Source: CAYQOX01 sp964419335
GTDB taxonomy: Bacteria; Hinthialibacterota; Hinthialibacteria; Hinthialibacterales; Hinthialibacteraceae
Length of the DNA stretch: 26,882 nucleotides
Direction of reading: 5' to 3'
NCBI GenBank assembly: GCA_964419335.1
Contig: CAYQOX010000053.1
Location: 1-26,882, forward strand
Below are positions 8,523-16,575 of the stretch, in pieces; the stretch's first letter is position 1, and each line of letters begins with the position of its first letter. The position numbers and the translations under genes are program-made. The notes beneath the pieces were generated by a model. The model worked only from the letters and a program-made list of their open reading frames with translations, did not search any database and was not told the DNA's origin.

Positions 8523-11500
8523 TTAGTTTTCAGTTTCGACCAATTCCGTTTTTTCTTTTTCTTGGGCTTGACCGCCTTCATCCTCTTGGTCTTCTTCCTC
8601 GGGCTCTTCAATCAAGTCGATTCCCAAGCCAAGGCTTTGTAACTCTTTCACAAGAACATAGAAAGATTCCGGCAGTCCGGGCGCACGTGCGTTTTTGCCT
8701 TTCACGATAGCCTCATAAATTCGGTTTCGTCCTACAATATCATCAGATTTCACCGTAAGCAGTTCTTGTAATGTATTGGCAGCACCGTATGCTTCCAGTG
8801 CCCAAACTTCCATTTCTCCGAGACGCTGTCCGCCAAATTGAGCTTTTCCACCCAAGGGCTGCTGGGTAACGAGCGAATAGGGACCAATCGAACGAGCGTG
8901 AATTTTATCATCCACCAAGTGGTTCAATTTCATCATATAGATTTGTCCCACGGTGACTTCTTCTTCAAAATTTTCACCCGTTCGGCCATCCCGGACTTTG
9001 GTTTTGCCTGAGGTAGGCAAATTGGCTTTCTCGAGTAGTTCTACGACATCCTTTTCTTTGGCGCCGTCAAAAACCGGAGTCGCAATCGAAAGCCCCAATT
9101 TATCGATCGCCCATCCTAAGTGGGTTTCATAGACCTGCCCGACATTCATTCGAGAAGGAACCCCAAGAGGATCAAGAATAATATCGACGGGAGTACCATC
9201 TTCCAGGTAGGGCATATCTTCTTCGGGGACGATCTTGGAAACAACACCTTTATTTCCGTGGCGCCCTGCGACTTTATCACCAATGGACATGCTCTTTTTC
9301 TTGGCGACATAGACCTTCACCATTTTCAACACACCGGGAGGTAAATTATCTCCAGTTTTGATGTATTCGACTTTCTTTTCATACTGCTGATTGATGTCTT
9401 CGATTTCTTGCTGGTAACTCATGCGCATTTTATCCAGCACGGGGTCACCCTCTATACTCAAATCGCGAACCCCAATCTCACCATCTAATTTATTAAAGTC
9501 ACCACGTTTCAGTTTCTTTCCTTTGGAAAAGATCACTTCGCCGGTGGCGGGATTCAAGACATCGCCGGGCAATTCTTCCATTTGGAGCAAAGTATTTTCT
9601 GCCCGCTCGATCCAGTCTTTTTCAAGTTCTTGAAGCTGTTCTTCTCTTTCGGCAATTAAGCGCTTGATGGTACGTTCATCTTCGGCGCGTCCCCGTCCCC
9701 CTCGCACCTTTCGAGAGAAGACTTTGACGTCCACAACGGTACCATATGTGCCAGGCGAAGCCTTCAAGGAAATATCCTTGACATCTTCGGCTCTCTTACC
9801 AAAGATCGCCCGCAGCAGTTTTTCAACATTTGAAGTCTGCACCTTACCCTTTGGCGAGATTTTCCCAACGAGTATATCACCCGGCTGAACAGGGGCACCA
9901 ATACGGATCACGCCGTTCTCATCCAAATTCTTCAGCGCTTCATCACCTACGTTGGGAATATCGCGGGTAATTTCTTCTTCCCCAAGTTTAGTATCCCGGG
10001 CTTCCACTTTGAATTCTTCGATGTGGTAACTGGTGAACACATCATCTTTAATTAAGCGCTCACTAACCACAATGGCGTCTTCGAAGTTCGCGCCTTCCCA
10101 GGACATAAAGGCCACCAAGACGTTCTTTCCTAAGGCTAATTCTCCTTTATCGGTAGCGGGACCATCCGCGATAACCCAGCCTTCTTCCACATGATCCCCT
10201 TTCCGGACGATGGGGCGTTGATTCATGCAGGTATTTTGATTGGAACGGAAGAACTTTTGTAAATTATATGTATCCACGTCCTTCTCGGTCATTGGGTTGT
10301 CTGGCTGAATTTCGATATGGCTGGCATCGACATAAGTCACCGTCCCCGAACGCCGGGCGACAACCACGACCCCTGAATCTTTGGCGGCTTTGTATTCCAC
10401 CCCGGTACCCACCAAGGGGGCTTCGGTACGGATTAAGGGCACCGCTTGACGCTGCATGTTTGATCCCATCAGCGCCCGGTTGGCATCGTCGTGCTCCAAG
10501 AAGGGAATCAGAGAGGAGGAAATAGACACCAGCTGCATGGGTGAGACATCCATAAAATTCACCTGATCAGGTGTCACTCGAGGGTAATTCTCACGATAGC
10601 GGGATAAGACCTGATCGTAAACGAATTTCCCCTTATTATCGATCGGCGCGTTCGCCTGGGCAATAATGGCTTTATCTTCATCATCGGCAGAAAGATAATC
10701 AATCTCTTTAGAAACCACCCCATTTTTTGCTTTACGGTAGGGAGTTTCGATAAAGCCAAATTCATTTACCCGAGCGAAGGTGGATAAACTAGAAATCAAC
10801 CCAATATTAGGACCTTCAGGAGTCTCAATGGGACAAATTCGGCCATAGTGGGTGTGGTGAACGTCACGAACTTCAAAACCGGCACGTTCACGATTCAATC
10901 CTCCGGGTCCCAAGGCGGAAAGTCGACGTTTATGAGTTAATTCAGCGAGGGGATTCACCTGATCTAAGAATTGGGAGAGCTGACTGCGGCCAAAGAAATC
11001 ACCAATCGCGGTAGTGATCGGCTTCGCGTTGATCAAATTGCGGGGCATCACATTGTCCAAGTCTAGGATTCCCATTTTTTCACGGATGGTACGTTCCATT
11101 CGTGCGAGGCCGACTCGAACTTGGTTTTCCAACAGTTCGCCGATGGTTCGAACGCGACGGTTGCCAAGATGGTCGATATCGTCAGATCCTCCTTCGCCCC
11201 GATTAAGCATTAAGATGTAGCGGATAATAGCCACAATATCTTCGGCCATCAGTGTGACTTCATTTTCATCCACGTGAATACCTAATTTTTTGTTCAGGCG
11301 ATAACGTCCCACGCGGGAGAGATCATAACGGCGCGGTTTGGTAAACAGGTTTTCAAACAAGGCCTGAGCATTTTTCAGAGCGGGGGGCTCTCCCGGGCGC
11401 AAGGTTTGGTAAATTTCACCTAACGCACTATCCTGATCCACGGTATTATCTTTTAAAATAGTGTTGCGGATGACACTATAGTCACGCTGATCCCCTTCCA

Positions 11501-12356
11501 GGACTGTGATTTCGGAAATCCCGAATTCAATGAGCTTATCCACCAACTCTTCGGAAATTTCTGTACCGGCTTGAACTAACGTCACATTGCTTTCGGAATC
11601 CACCAAATCACGGCTTACAATCTTCCCGATCAACTTGCTCTTTTTCTTCGCTGTAAGTTTAACATCTTTATTTTTAATGAAGAGAGACAAAATTTCATCA
11701 TCCGTACCGTACCCAAACGACCGCAATAGAACAGTGGCAGGCAATTTCCGTCGACGGTCGATAATCACAGAAAGTACATCATTGAGATCATTTTCAAACT
11801 CAAGCCATGCTCCTCGGTTCGGGATAATGCTGCCTTGAATCATCCGCTGACCGCTATGGTGCATCTCCACGTTAAAGGTAGCCCCAGGGGAACGATGCAG
11901 CTGACTCACCACCACCCGCTCGGCACCATTAATAATAAACGTACCTCGCTTTGTCATCAGTGGAATTTCGCCAAGATATATTTCTTCCTCACGAATATCG
12001 GAGACTTCGGATGATTCATCTTTACCACTTCGAATAACCAGTCGGATCTTAATCCGTAAAGGAGCGGCGTATGTCATACCTCGATCAATACATTCCATGA
12101 CCGAGTATTTTGGCCGTCCTAAGGTATAATTAACGTATTCTAACGTAGAGCCATCCCGCCCTTTAATTGGTAAGATGGACTCGAACGCCTGTTGCAAACC
12201 TATCGATTTGCGTTGGTCAGGCAGTTCATTCTGTTGCAGAAACATGTCATACGATCGCTGCTGGGTTTCTATCAAATCCGGCATTTCAATGACCGAATGA
12301 ATCTTGGCAAAGCTCTTACGTTCCCGCCATGGACAATCATTTAATGCTTTCGCCAT
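8523..12356 (-). CDS. rpoB: RNA polymerase subunit beta
   Basis: Beta forms one pincer of RNA polymerase and the rifamycin pocket. The 1277-aa product is close to the usual length. Seen are the N-terminal lobe, the rifampicin region beginning FFG at 454 with SQLSQFLDQ and THKRRLSALGPGG, the RICPIETPEGPNIGLI block, the conserved AFMSWEGANFEDAI, GRHGNKGVVS and the C-terminal LGGKAQFGGQRLGEMEVWALEAYGA clamp segment. It ends in a strongly acidic, Glu-rich tail. GAGGAG precedes the ATG. The gene is not preceded by rplJ-rplL but by its own promoter and a ~460-nt leader with a terminator-like hairpin 35 nt before the start. Confidence 0.98.
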   Translation of the reverse strand: MAKALNDCPWRERKSFAKIHSVIEMPDLIETQQRSYDMFLQQNELPDQRKSIGLQQAFESILPIKGRDGSTLEYVNYTLGRPKYSVMECIDRGMTYAAPLRIKIRLVIRSGKDESSEVSDIREEEIYLGEIPLMTKRGTFIINGAERVVVSQLHRSPGATFNVEMHHSGQRMIQGSIIPNRGAWLEFENDLNDVLSVIIDRRRKLPATVLLRSFGYGTDDEILSLFIKNKDVKLTAKKKSKLIGKIVSRDLVDSESNVTLVQAGTEISEELVDKLIEFGISEITVLEGDQRDYSVIRNTILKDNTVDQDSALGEIYQTLRPGEPPALKNAQALFENLFTKPRRYDLSRVGRYRLNKKLGIHVDENEVTLMAEDIVAIIRYILMLNRGEGGSDDIDHLGNRRVRTIGELLENQVRVGLARMERTIREKMGILDLDNVMPRNLINAKPITTAIGDFFGRSQLSQFLDQVNPLAELTHKRRLSALGPGGLNRERAGFEVRDVHHTHYGRICPIETPEGPNIGLISSLSTFARVNEFGFIETPYRKAKNGVVSKEIDYLSADDEDKAIIAQANAPIDNKGKFVYDQVLSRYRENYPRVTPDQVNFMDVSPMQLVSISSSLIPFLEHDDANRALMGSNMQRQAVPLIRTEAPLVGTGVEYKAAKDSGVVVVARRSGTVTYVDASHIEIQPDNPMTEKDVDTYNLQKFFRSNQNTCMNQRPIVRKGDHVEEGWVIADGPATDKGELALGKNVLVAFMSWEGANFEDAIVVSERLIKDDVFTSYHIEEFKVEARDTKLGEEEITRDIPNVGDEALKNLDENGVIRIGAPVQPGDILVGKISPKGKVQTSNVEKLLRAIFGKRAEDVKDISLKASPGTYGTVVDVKVFSRKVRGGRGRAEDERTIKRLIAEREEQLQELEKDWIERAENTLLQMEELPGDVLNPATGEVIFSKGKKLKRGDFNKLDGEIGVRDLSIEGDPVLDKMRMSYQQEIEDINQQYEKKVEYIKTGDNLPPGVLKMVKVYVAKKKSMSIGDKVAGRHGNKGVVSKIVPEEDMPYLEDGTPVDIILDPLGVPSRMNVGQVYETHLGWAIDKLGLSIATPVFDGAKEKDVVELLEKANLPTSGKTKVRDGRTGENFEEEVTVGQIYMMKLNHLVDDKIHARSIGPYSLVTQQPLGGKAQFGGQRLGEMEVWALEAYGAANTLQELLTVKSDDIVGRNRIYEAIVKGKNARAPGLPESFYVLVKELQSLGLGIDLIEEPEEEDQEDEGGQAQEKEKTELVETEN

Positions 12357-12817
12357 TGACCTACTCCTCTGATCGGTTTTTCGTTTAATGAAAAAAATCA
12401 GACAGCATGAAAAGAACTAGTCTTTTTCATGCGTGATTTTTCTTTCCCCTTTTCCAATTGCCGCTTTCATGCCATACTAAATTTTCCACTCACCGCGGGG
12501 TGAACATATCTGGGCTCTTGACGTTAAACAAGACTAGAACTCATAGATTTTTCTTGACTTATGATTCTTCCCGTAATCCTGGTTTAATGCGGGAGTATTT
12601 CCTCGGCGGCTCCCAATCGCTTCTTAGCAGATCATGAGAACTCGGATCCCTTAGTAGATGAGATAAAGGTAGGCTAGTTTCCGGATATAAGACACAAAAA
12701 CGCCCTACGGCGCTTTCGCTCCGTGGGATGTAAAATCGATTAACTTTAATCATACGCGTTTTACTTTGAAGTGGGGTCATTCCCCGCTTTGACTTATAAG
12801 TCTTTAGCAACATTGAA
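12357..12817 (-). promoter_or_regulatory. Long 5' leader of rpoB
   Basis: About 460 nt separate the predicted start of transcription from rpoB. Besides the terminator-like hairpin near its end, it contains a 12-bp palindrome GACTTATAAGTC (12791-12802) near the transcript start, small hairpins (GGGG/CCCC around 12773-12786; CGCC-GTAG-GGCG followed by TTTTT near 12697-12712; TCACC/GGTGA near 12490-12503) and a second weak promoter match (TTGTTT 12526-12531, TATGTT 12503-12508, spacer 17). An open frame ends at 12559 (65 codons from the ATG at 12753) but has no good ribosome binding site and a Ser/Arg/Pro-rich, non-family-like sequence, so I do not call it a gene. The stretch 12853-13071 beyond the promoter is AT-rich and I see nothing else in it. 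Confidence 0.5.
12391..12432 (-). terminator. Intrinsic-terminator-like hairpin (putative attenuator) before rpoB
   Basis: On the minus strand GCATGAAAAAGA (12421-12432) pairs with TCTTTTCATGC (12405-12415) with one bulged A and a 5-nt loop. Outside a small internal loop, the flanking AATCA upstream can pair with TGATT, which runs directly into seven T (12391-12397). This has the form of a rho-independent terminator and ends about 35 nt before the rpoB ATG, with no room for another promoter. It therefore lies inside the rpoB leader. An extra copy of the 5' arm (GCATGAAA, 12465-12472) lies a little upstream and could compete for the 3' arm. Confidence 0.65.
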
Positions 12818-12823
12818 ACAGTA

Positions 12824-12852
12824 ATTTTAGAAAATCCACAATCTTTTGTCAA
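12824..12852 (-). promoter_or_regulatory. Predicted sigma70 promoter of rpoBC
   Basis: On the minus strand a perfect consensus TTGACA (12847-12852) lies exactly 17 nt from TAAAAT (12824-12829). It is the strongest promoter match in the window. Transcription would begin near 12817 and run through the leader into rpoB and rpoC. Confidence 0.8.
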
Positions 12853-13071
12853 CCCTACACACAACTTTTTTTCTTTCTTATTGAAAAAAACCACCTTTCA
12901 AGCGACATTTTCTTCCTAAATTCGTCCCTATGTATTCGACCATTTATCACCCATCGTCCTATGATTCCATTATAAAATTTCTTTGCTTCCCAAAAAAATA
13001 TTTTGATTAAGACCAAATTATGAAAAATCGTGAATAAAAAAAGAATCTCCCGTATTCATGAAGAGCGGCTA

Positions 13072-13101
13072 TTGCCCATTCACTTGCTTTTCTTTTACAA
13101 T
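13072..13101 (+). promoter_or_regulatory. Possible promoter of the HAD phosphatase gene
   Basis: TTGCCC (13072-13077) and TACAAT (13096-13101) are spaced by 18 nt, about 35 bp before the start codon at 13137. The match is fair, not strong. Confidence 0.4.
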
Positions 13102-13136
13102 CTTACATCTTCAAAAACAGAGAAAAGAGGAAACAT

Positions 13137-13784
13137 ATGAGCATCGAAGCTGTGATCTTTGATATGGATGGAGTGTTGGTTGCCTCTGAACCTTATATAT
13201 GTGAAGCCGCCATTAAAATGTTTGCAGAAAAAGGGTATACGGTACAGCCTGAAGATTTTGTTCCTTTTATCGGCACCGGGGAGAATCGCTTCCTGGGTGG
13301 CGTGGCCGAAAAATATGGGATTCCTCTCGATATCGAAGCTGATAAACAACGGACTTACGAAATTTATGGCGATGTAATCAAGAATAAAATCGCCCCTTTG
13401 CCCGGCGTACTCGCGTTTCTTTCCACATGCCGTGCCAAGGGACTCAAAATGGCCATCGCCACCAGCGCCGATACCATCAAACTCGAACAAAATATGAAGG
13501 AGCTCAACATCCCTCTCGAGACCTTCGACGCATGGGTTACCGGGAATGATATTGCCCACAAGAAGCCTCATCCCGAAGTTTTTCTTGCCGCAGCGCAAAA
13601 AATCGAAGTTTCTCCTGAGAATTGTCTTGTCGTGGAAGATGCCGTCAATGGAGTTCAAGCAGCGAAGGCTGCTGGGTCGAAGTGTTTGGCCCTGACGACC
13701 AGTTTTTCACTGGAAGATCTTCGTGAGGCCGATTGGGTCTCTAACACGCTGGTAGACGCTCCCCCCGAATGCCTTGAATGGTAA
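13137..13784 (+). CDS. HAD-superfamily phosphatase, beta-phosphoglucomutase-like
   Basis: This is a cytosolic HAD hydrolase of subfamily I, acting on a small phosphorylated metabolite that the sequence does not identify. Motif I is FDMDGVLVASEP at residues 8-19, with the two catalytic aspartates; a helical cap follows; motif II is the Ser in IATSAD; motif III the Lys in KKPHPEVF; motif IV is VVEDAVNGVQAAKAAG. The arrangement matches the beta-phosphoglucomutase/phosphatase group (family length ~215-220 aa; 215 here), and phosphatase or mutase activity cannot be told apart. GAAAAGAGG lies just upstream of the ATG. It is transcribed away from rpoB and stands alone; nothing in its surroundings suggests a pathway. 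Confidence 0.88.
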   Translation: MSIEAVIFDMDGVLVASEPYICEAAIKMFAEKGYTVQPEDFVPFIGTGENRFLGGVAEKYGIPLDIEADKQRTYEIYGDVIKNKIAPLPGVLAFLSTCRAKGLKMAIATSADTIKLEQNMKELNIPLETFDAWVTGNDIAHKKPHPEVFLAAAQKIEVSPENCLVVEDAVNGVQAAKAAGSKCLALTTSFSLEDLREADWVSNTLVDAPPECLEW

Positions 13785-13930
13785 AAAAACGCTAAAAAGG
13801 ATATGTAGCACAAGAAAACTTGTAGATTCATCATCACGTATATCCCCAATTTTTGCTTCAAGAAGGAATGCTTATCCTTCACGAGGGGAAAATACTCTTT
13901 TTATGACTTTTAGGGTTGCTGAACGCTTTA

Positions 13931-13958
13931 CCCAAAAAATATGCAGTCTCTGCATATT
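13931..13958 (-). terminator. Terminator of the tetraheme cytochrome gene
   Basis: A perfect 9-bp stem (AATATGCAG / CTGCATATT, 3-nt loop) is followed on the minus strand by TTTT and then GGG. It lies about 105 bp downstream of the minus-strand cytochrome stop codon. On the plus strand the tail is poorer, but the hairpin may also stop transcripts from the HAD gene. Confidence 0.6.
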
Positions 13959-14064
13959 GTTTATAAATATTATAAATTTAGCAATTAATACAGCCAAAAA
14001 AATGGGGAAAAGTTTTATCTTGTCCCCGTAATTAATACATTTAAAAATAATTTTTTCGTGTTAT

Positions 14065-14676
14065 TTAGTCTTCGTCTTTTTCTACATCGTGGGAAATGAT
14101 CTTAATGGCTTCTTCATAGTAGAACCCTGAAGTTTCACCATTGGGGAGTTCATAACGTTCTGGATCCCAATGGGGATTCGAGTCATTATGGCATTTCTCA
14201 CAAACTTCTTTAGGCGGTTTCTTATGCACAACCGGAACCACATCGCCTCGTAATTTAGACTTAATATGGTTTTCACCCGGACCGTGACATGCTTCACATT
14301 GTACCCCAAGCATCTCGCCAATGTATTTCCGTTCATTGGCAGTTTTCTCAATTTCTTCAACTGACTTGAACGGTGGCTCAAAGTCCTTAGGATCAAATCC
14401 GCCTTCTTCTCCATACCCCGTCGTGTGGCATTTCAAACACTCCGGATCCTTCCGCTCATCGCCTTCCAGAGCAAAAAAGGTCGTATAGTGTTTCTTACTC
14501 TGCCAATCATCGAAATACTTCCCGGTTGAGCTCAAGTTGTGGCACATCTTACACCGATTACTACTGACATACTCCAGTTTTTCTTCATCTTCGTTATCCT
14601 CAGCGGAAAAACCGAAGAGCATGGTGAGAGCAGCCACTACAATGAGCAGTGAAAAGTGTTTGGCAAAACGTTTCAT
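14065..14676 (-). CDS. Exported tetraheme cytochrome c (c554-like)
   Basis: This is a 203-aa periplasmic electron carrier. It starts with a signal peptide (basic MKRFAKH, then a hydrophobic stretch to about residue 24). Four CXXCH haem-binding motifs follow: CKMCH at 42, CLKCH at 80, CEACH at 127 and CEKCH at 159; several further histidines (63, 137, 151) could be distal ligands. The motif order and the CEACHGPGENH sequence resemble cytochrome c554-type proteins; the exact family and redox partner are inference. A strong AGGAGGT lies 7 nt before the ATG. The gene is divergent from the membrane heptaheme cytochrome, with back-to-back promoters, which suggests the two work together. The C-terminus is acidic. 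Confidence 0.85.
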   Translation of the reverse strand: MKRFAKHFSLLIVVAALTMLFGFSAEDNEDEEKLEYVSSNRCKMCHNLSSTGKYFDDWQSKKHYTTFFALEGDERKDPECLKCHTTGYGEEGGFDPKDFEPPFKSVEEIEKTANERKYIGEMLGVQCEACHGPGENHIKSKLRGDVVPVVHKKPPKEVCEKCHNDSNPHWDPERYELPNGETSGFYYEEAIKIISHDVEKDED

Positions 14677-14722
14677 TCAGTAAACCTCCTTCGTTAATCA
14701 TATGGTGATTACTAAATTAAGA

Positions 14723-14751
14723 AATATATGATACTTTATTTTTTACCTCAA
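14723..14751 (-). promoter_or_regulatory. Predicted promoter of the tetraheme cytochrome gene
   Basis: On the minus strand TTGAGG (14746-14751) and TATATT (14723-14728) have a 17-nt spacer. Its -35 box is only 6 bp from the -35 box of the oppositely oriented promoter, so one regulator could control both cytochrome genes. Confidence 0.55.
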
Positions 14752-14757
14752 AAATAC

Positions 14758-14786
14758 TTGACTTTCTAGAGCCACATGCATATGTT
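14758..14786 (+). promoter_or_regulatory. Predicted promoter of the heptaheme cytochrome gene
   Basis: TTGACT (14758-14763) and TATGTT (14781-14786) have a 17-nt spacer. The ~125-nt AT-rich leader that follows contains a 6-bp hairpin TGTTGG/CCAACA ahead of AAAATTTTT (14814-14840), a 10-bp palindrome ATGTATACAT (14849-14858) and a direct repeat ATAAACATT (14873-14881 and 14885-14893). None of these matches a regulator site I can name. Confidence 0.55.
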
Positions 14787-14918
14787 AGTTTATTTTTATA
14801 AAGCTAACAAGGAATGTTGGGATTTACCAACAAAAATTTTTATTAATAATGTATACATGTTAAATATATTTTATAAACATTTTCATAAACATTAAACACA
14901 TCAACCAGGAGGCTATTC

Positions 14919-16436
14919 ATGGATGAACAAAAAAACACTCACTACCAAAAACCCCTAACAGAAAACTGGATCACCATATTCGGTTTTATGCTTGCGATTG
15001 TATTCCTAGCCGGGGAAGCGATTCTAATCACCATCGATATTTTCCAAGGCTCGACTCACCCCTATATTGGAATTCTCATCTATATCGTGGGGCCAAGTAT
15101 CTTGATATTAGGGTTGTTGTTGGTCCCCCTTGGCATGTGGAGAGAACATCGTAAACGGATTCAAAATATACCTTCAAAAGCCTTGCCCGCTTTTGATCTC
15201 AATAATCCCCGTCATCGAAGAAATCTCGCAATTTTTTTTGTGGTAACGACGGTATTTTTTATTTTATCGATGGTTGGAACCTACAATGCGTACCATCTCA
15301 CCGAATCCAATCAGTTTTGTGGAGTAACTTGTCACCAAGTTATGAAGCCCGAGCATACGGCTTTTCAACATTCTCCCCATGCGCGTGTAGATTGCGTAGA
15401 GTGCCACATTGGAGCGGGAGCCGATTGGTTTGTGAAAAGCAAATTATCCGGCGCCTGGCAGGTGGTCGCGGTATTAACGAACACTTATGAATTACCGTTA
15501 GAGACACCGATCGAAAACCTTCGTCCCGCGCGTGAGACCTGTGAACAATGCCATTGGCCGGAAAAATTCTTTGAGACCGTGCAAAAATCTTTGGTTTTTT
15601 ATGGAAATGATGAAGAAAACACCCCTTATAAACTCGATATGCTCCTTCATGTAGGCCATTCAAATAATGAACAGAGCGAGGAAAACCGGGGTATTCACTG
15701 GCACATTGGCTTAGATCACAAACTTGAATACTATGCTACCGATAAAAAGCGGCAAAATATTCCCTGGATTCGGGTCACTTACGATGATGGAACGGTGGAA
15801 GAGTTTTATAACGAGGAGGGTGAGGATTTCGATCCATCCTCGGTTCCACCCAAAGAAATCCGCACCATGGATTGCATCGATTGCCATAACCGACCTTCCC
15901 ATCGCTTCCACTCCCCTTTGAGCATCGTAAATGAGGCAATGCAACAGGGAAAGATTTCGCCTAAGATTCCAGATATCAAACTTAATACGGTAGAAATCCT
16001 ACAAGAAGAATACGAGAGTACAGAAGAAGCCTTAGCACAAATCGAAGAGACTTTGCGCGATGAATACACTGCTTGGGCCGAGGAAGATTCTTCTAATCAA
16101 CAAATGCTCGAGCAAGCAATCGAGACAACGAAAACGGCTTTTCAACGTAATATTTTCCCCGAGCAAAAAGTGGAATGGTCGAATTATCCTTGGAACGTAG
16201 GTCATTTCAACTTCCCAGGATGCTATCGCTGTCATGATGACATGCACGAATCCCCGGAAGGCAAAATTGTGAGTAATGATTGCAACTTATGCCACACTTT
16301 TGTTAAACAAGGAGAAGGTTGGGACGAAATTGTAGATCTTGAGTATGAGGAACAAGACTTCCTTCATCCTCGAGGAATGGGAGATGCCTGGGAGGGGATG
16401 AATTGCCATGAATGCCATGGTCCAGGCATGATGTAA
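14919..16436 (+). CDS. Inner-membrane heptaheme NapC/NirT-family cytochrome (ImcH-like)
   Basis: This 505-aa protein likely oxidises membrane quinol and passes electrons to periplasmic carriers. Three hydrophobic helices lie at about residues 17-39, 47-73 and 101-124. Haem motifs follow: an unusual CX3CH (CGVTCH, 134-139), then CVECH 159, CEQCH 208, CIDCH 319, CYRCH 435, CNLCH 455 and CHECH 496, seven in all. The first part (HTAFQHSPHARVDCVECHIG and NLRPARETCEQCHWPEKF) is the conserved NapC/NirT core of this group. Seven haems plus three N-terminal helices match the architecture of ImcH, which Geobacter uses for high-potential extracellular acceptors; equivalence of function is inference. AGGAGG lies 6 nt before the ATG. 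Confidence 0.88.
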   Translation: MDEQKNTHYQKPLTENWITIFGFMLAIVFLAGEAILITIDIFQGSTHPYIGILIYIVGPSILILGLLLVPLGMWREHRKRIQNIPSKALPAFDLNNPRHRRNLAIFFVVTTVFFILSMVGTYNAYHLTESNQFCGVTCHQVMKPEHTAFQHSPHARVDCVECHIGAGADWFVKSKLSGAWQVVAVLTNTYELPLETPIENLRPARETCEQCHWPEKFFETVQKSLVFYGNDEENTPYKLDMLLHVGHSNNEQSEENRGIHWHIGLDHKLEYYATDKKRQNIPWIRVTYDDGTVEEFYNEEGEDFDPSSVPPKEIRTMDCIDCHNRPSHRFHSPLSIVNEAMQQGKISPKIPDIKLNTVEILQEEYESTEEALAQIEETLRDEYTAWAEEDSSNQQMLEQAIETTKTAFQRNIFPEQKVEWSNYPWNVGHFNFPGCYRCHDDMHESPEGKIVSNDCNLCHTFVKQGEGWDEIVDLEYEEQDFLHPRGMGDAWEGMNCHECHGPGMM

Positions 16437-16466
16437 TGGAAGAGGAAGTTGGTTGGCATTGAAACC

Positions 16467-16500
16467 GGCTGGCGAAGCCCAGGGAAACGCTTCGCCAGCC
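16467..16500 (+). terminator. Hairpin terminator between convergent genes
   Basis: A perfect 12-bp GC-rich stem (GGCTGGCGAAGC / GCTTCGCCAGCC, 10-nt loop) is followed by TTTAATT on the plus strand. It lies 30 bp after the heptaheme cytochrome gene and probably ends its transcript. It may also help to end the convergent minus-strand operon, although no T-run follows on that side. Confidence 0.75.
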
Positions 16501-16575
16501 TTTAATTGCGAAATATACTGTTGGACAGCACGTGCGGACCAAAAGAGGTAAAACGAGTTAAATCTGAGGATTGTA

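Noticed and set aside
12559..12894. Open frame in the rpoB leader (111 codons, or 65 from the ATG at 12753)
   Set aside because: The longest start lies upstream of the predicted transcription start, the inner starts have no usable ribosome binding site, and the Ser/Arg/Pro-rich product resembles no family I know. It may be a leader peptide but is not supported as a gene.
13774..14031. Plus-strand open frame after the HAD gene
   Set aside because: It overlaps the HAD gene end, has no ribosome binding site, and runs through AT-rich sequence and the terminator hairpin.
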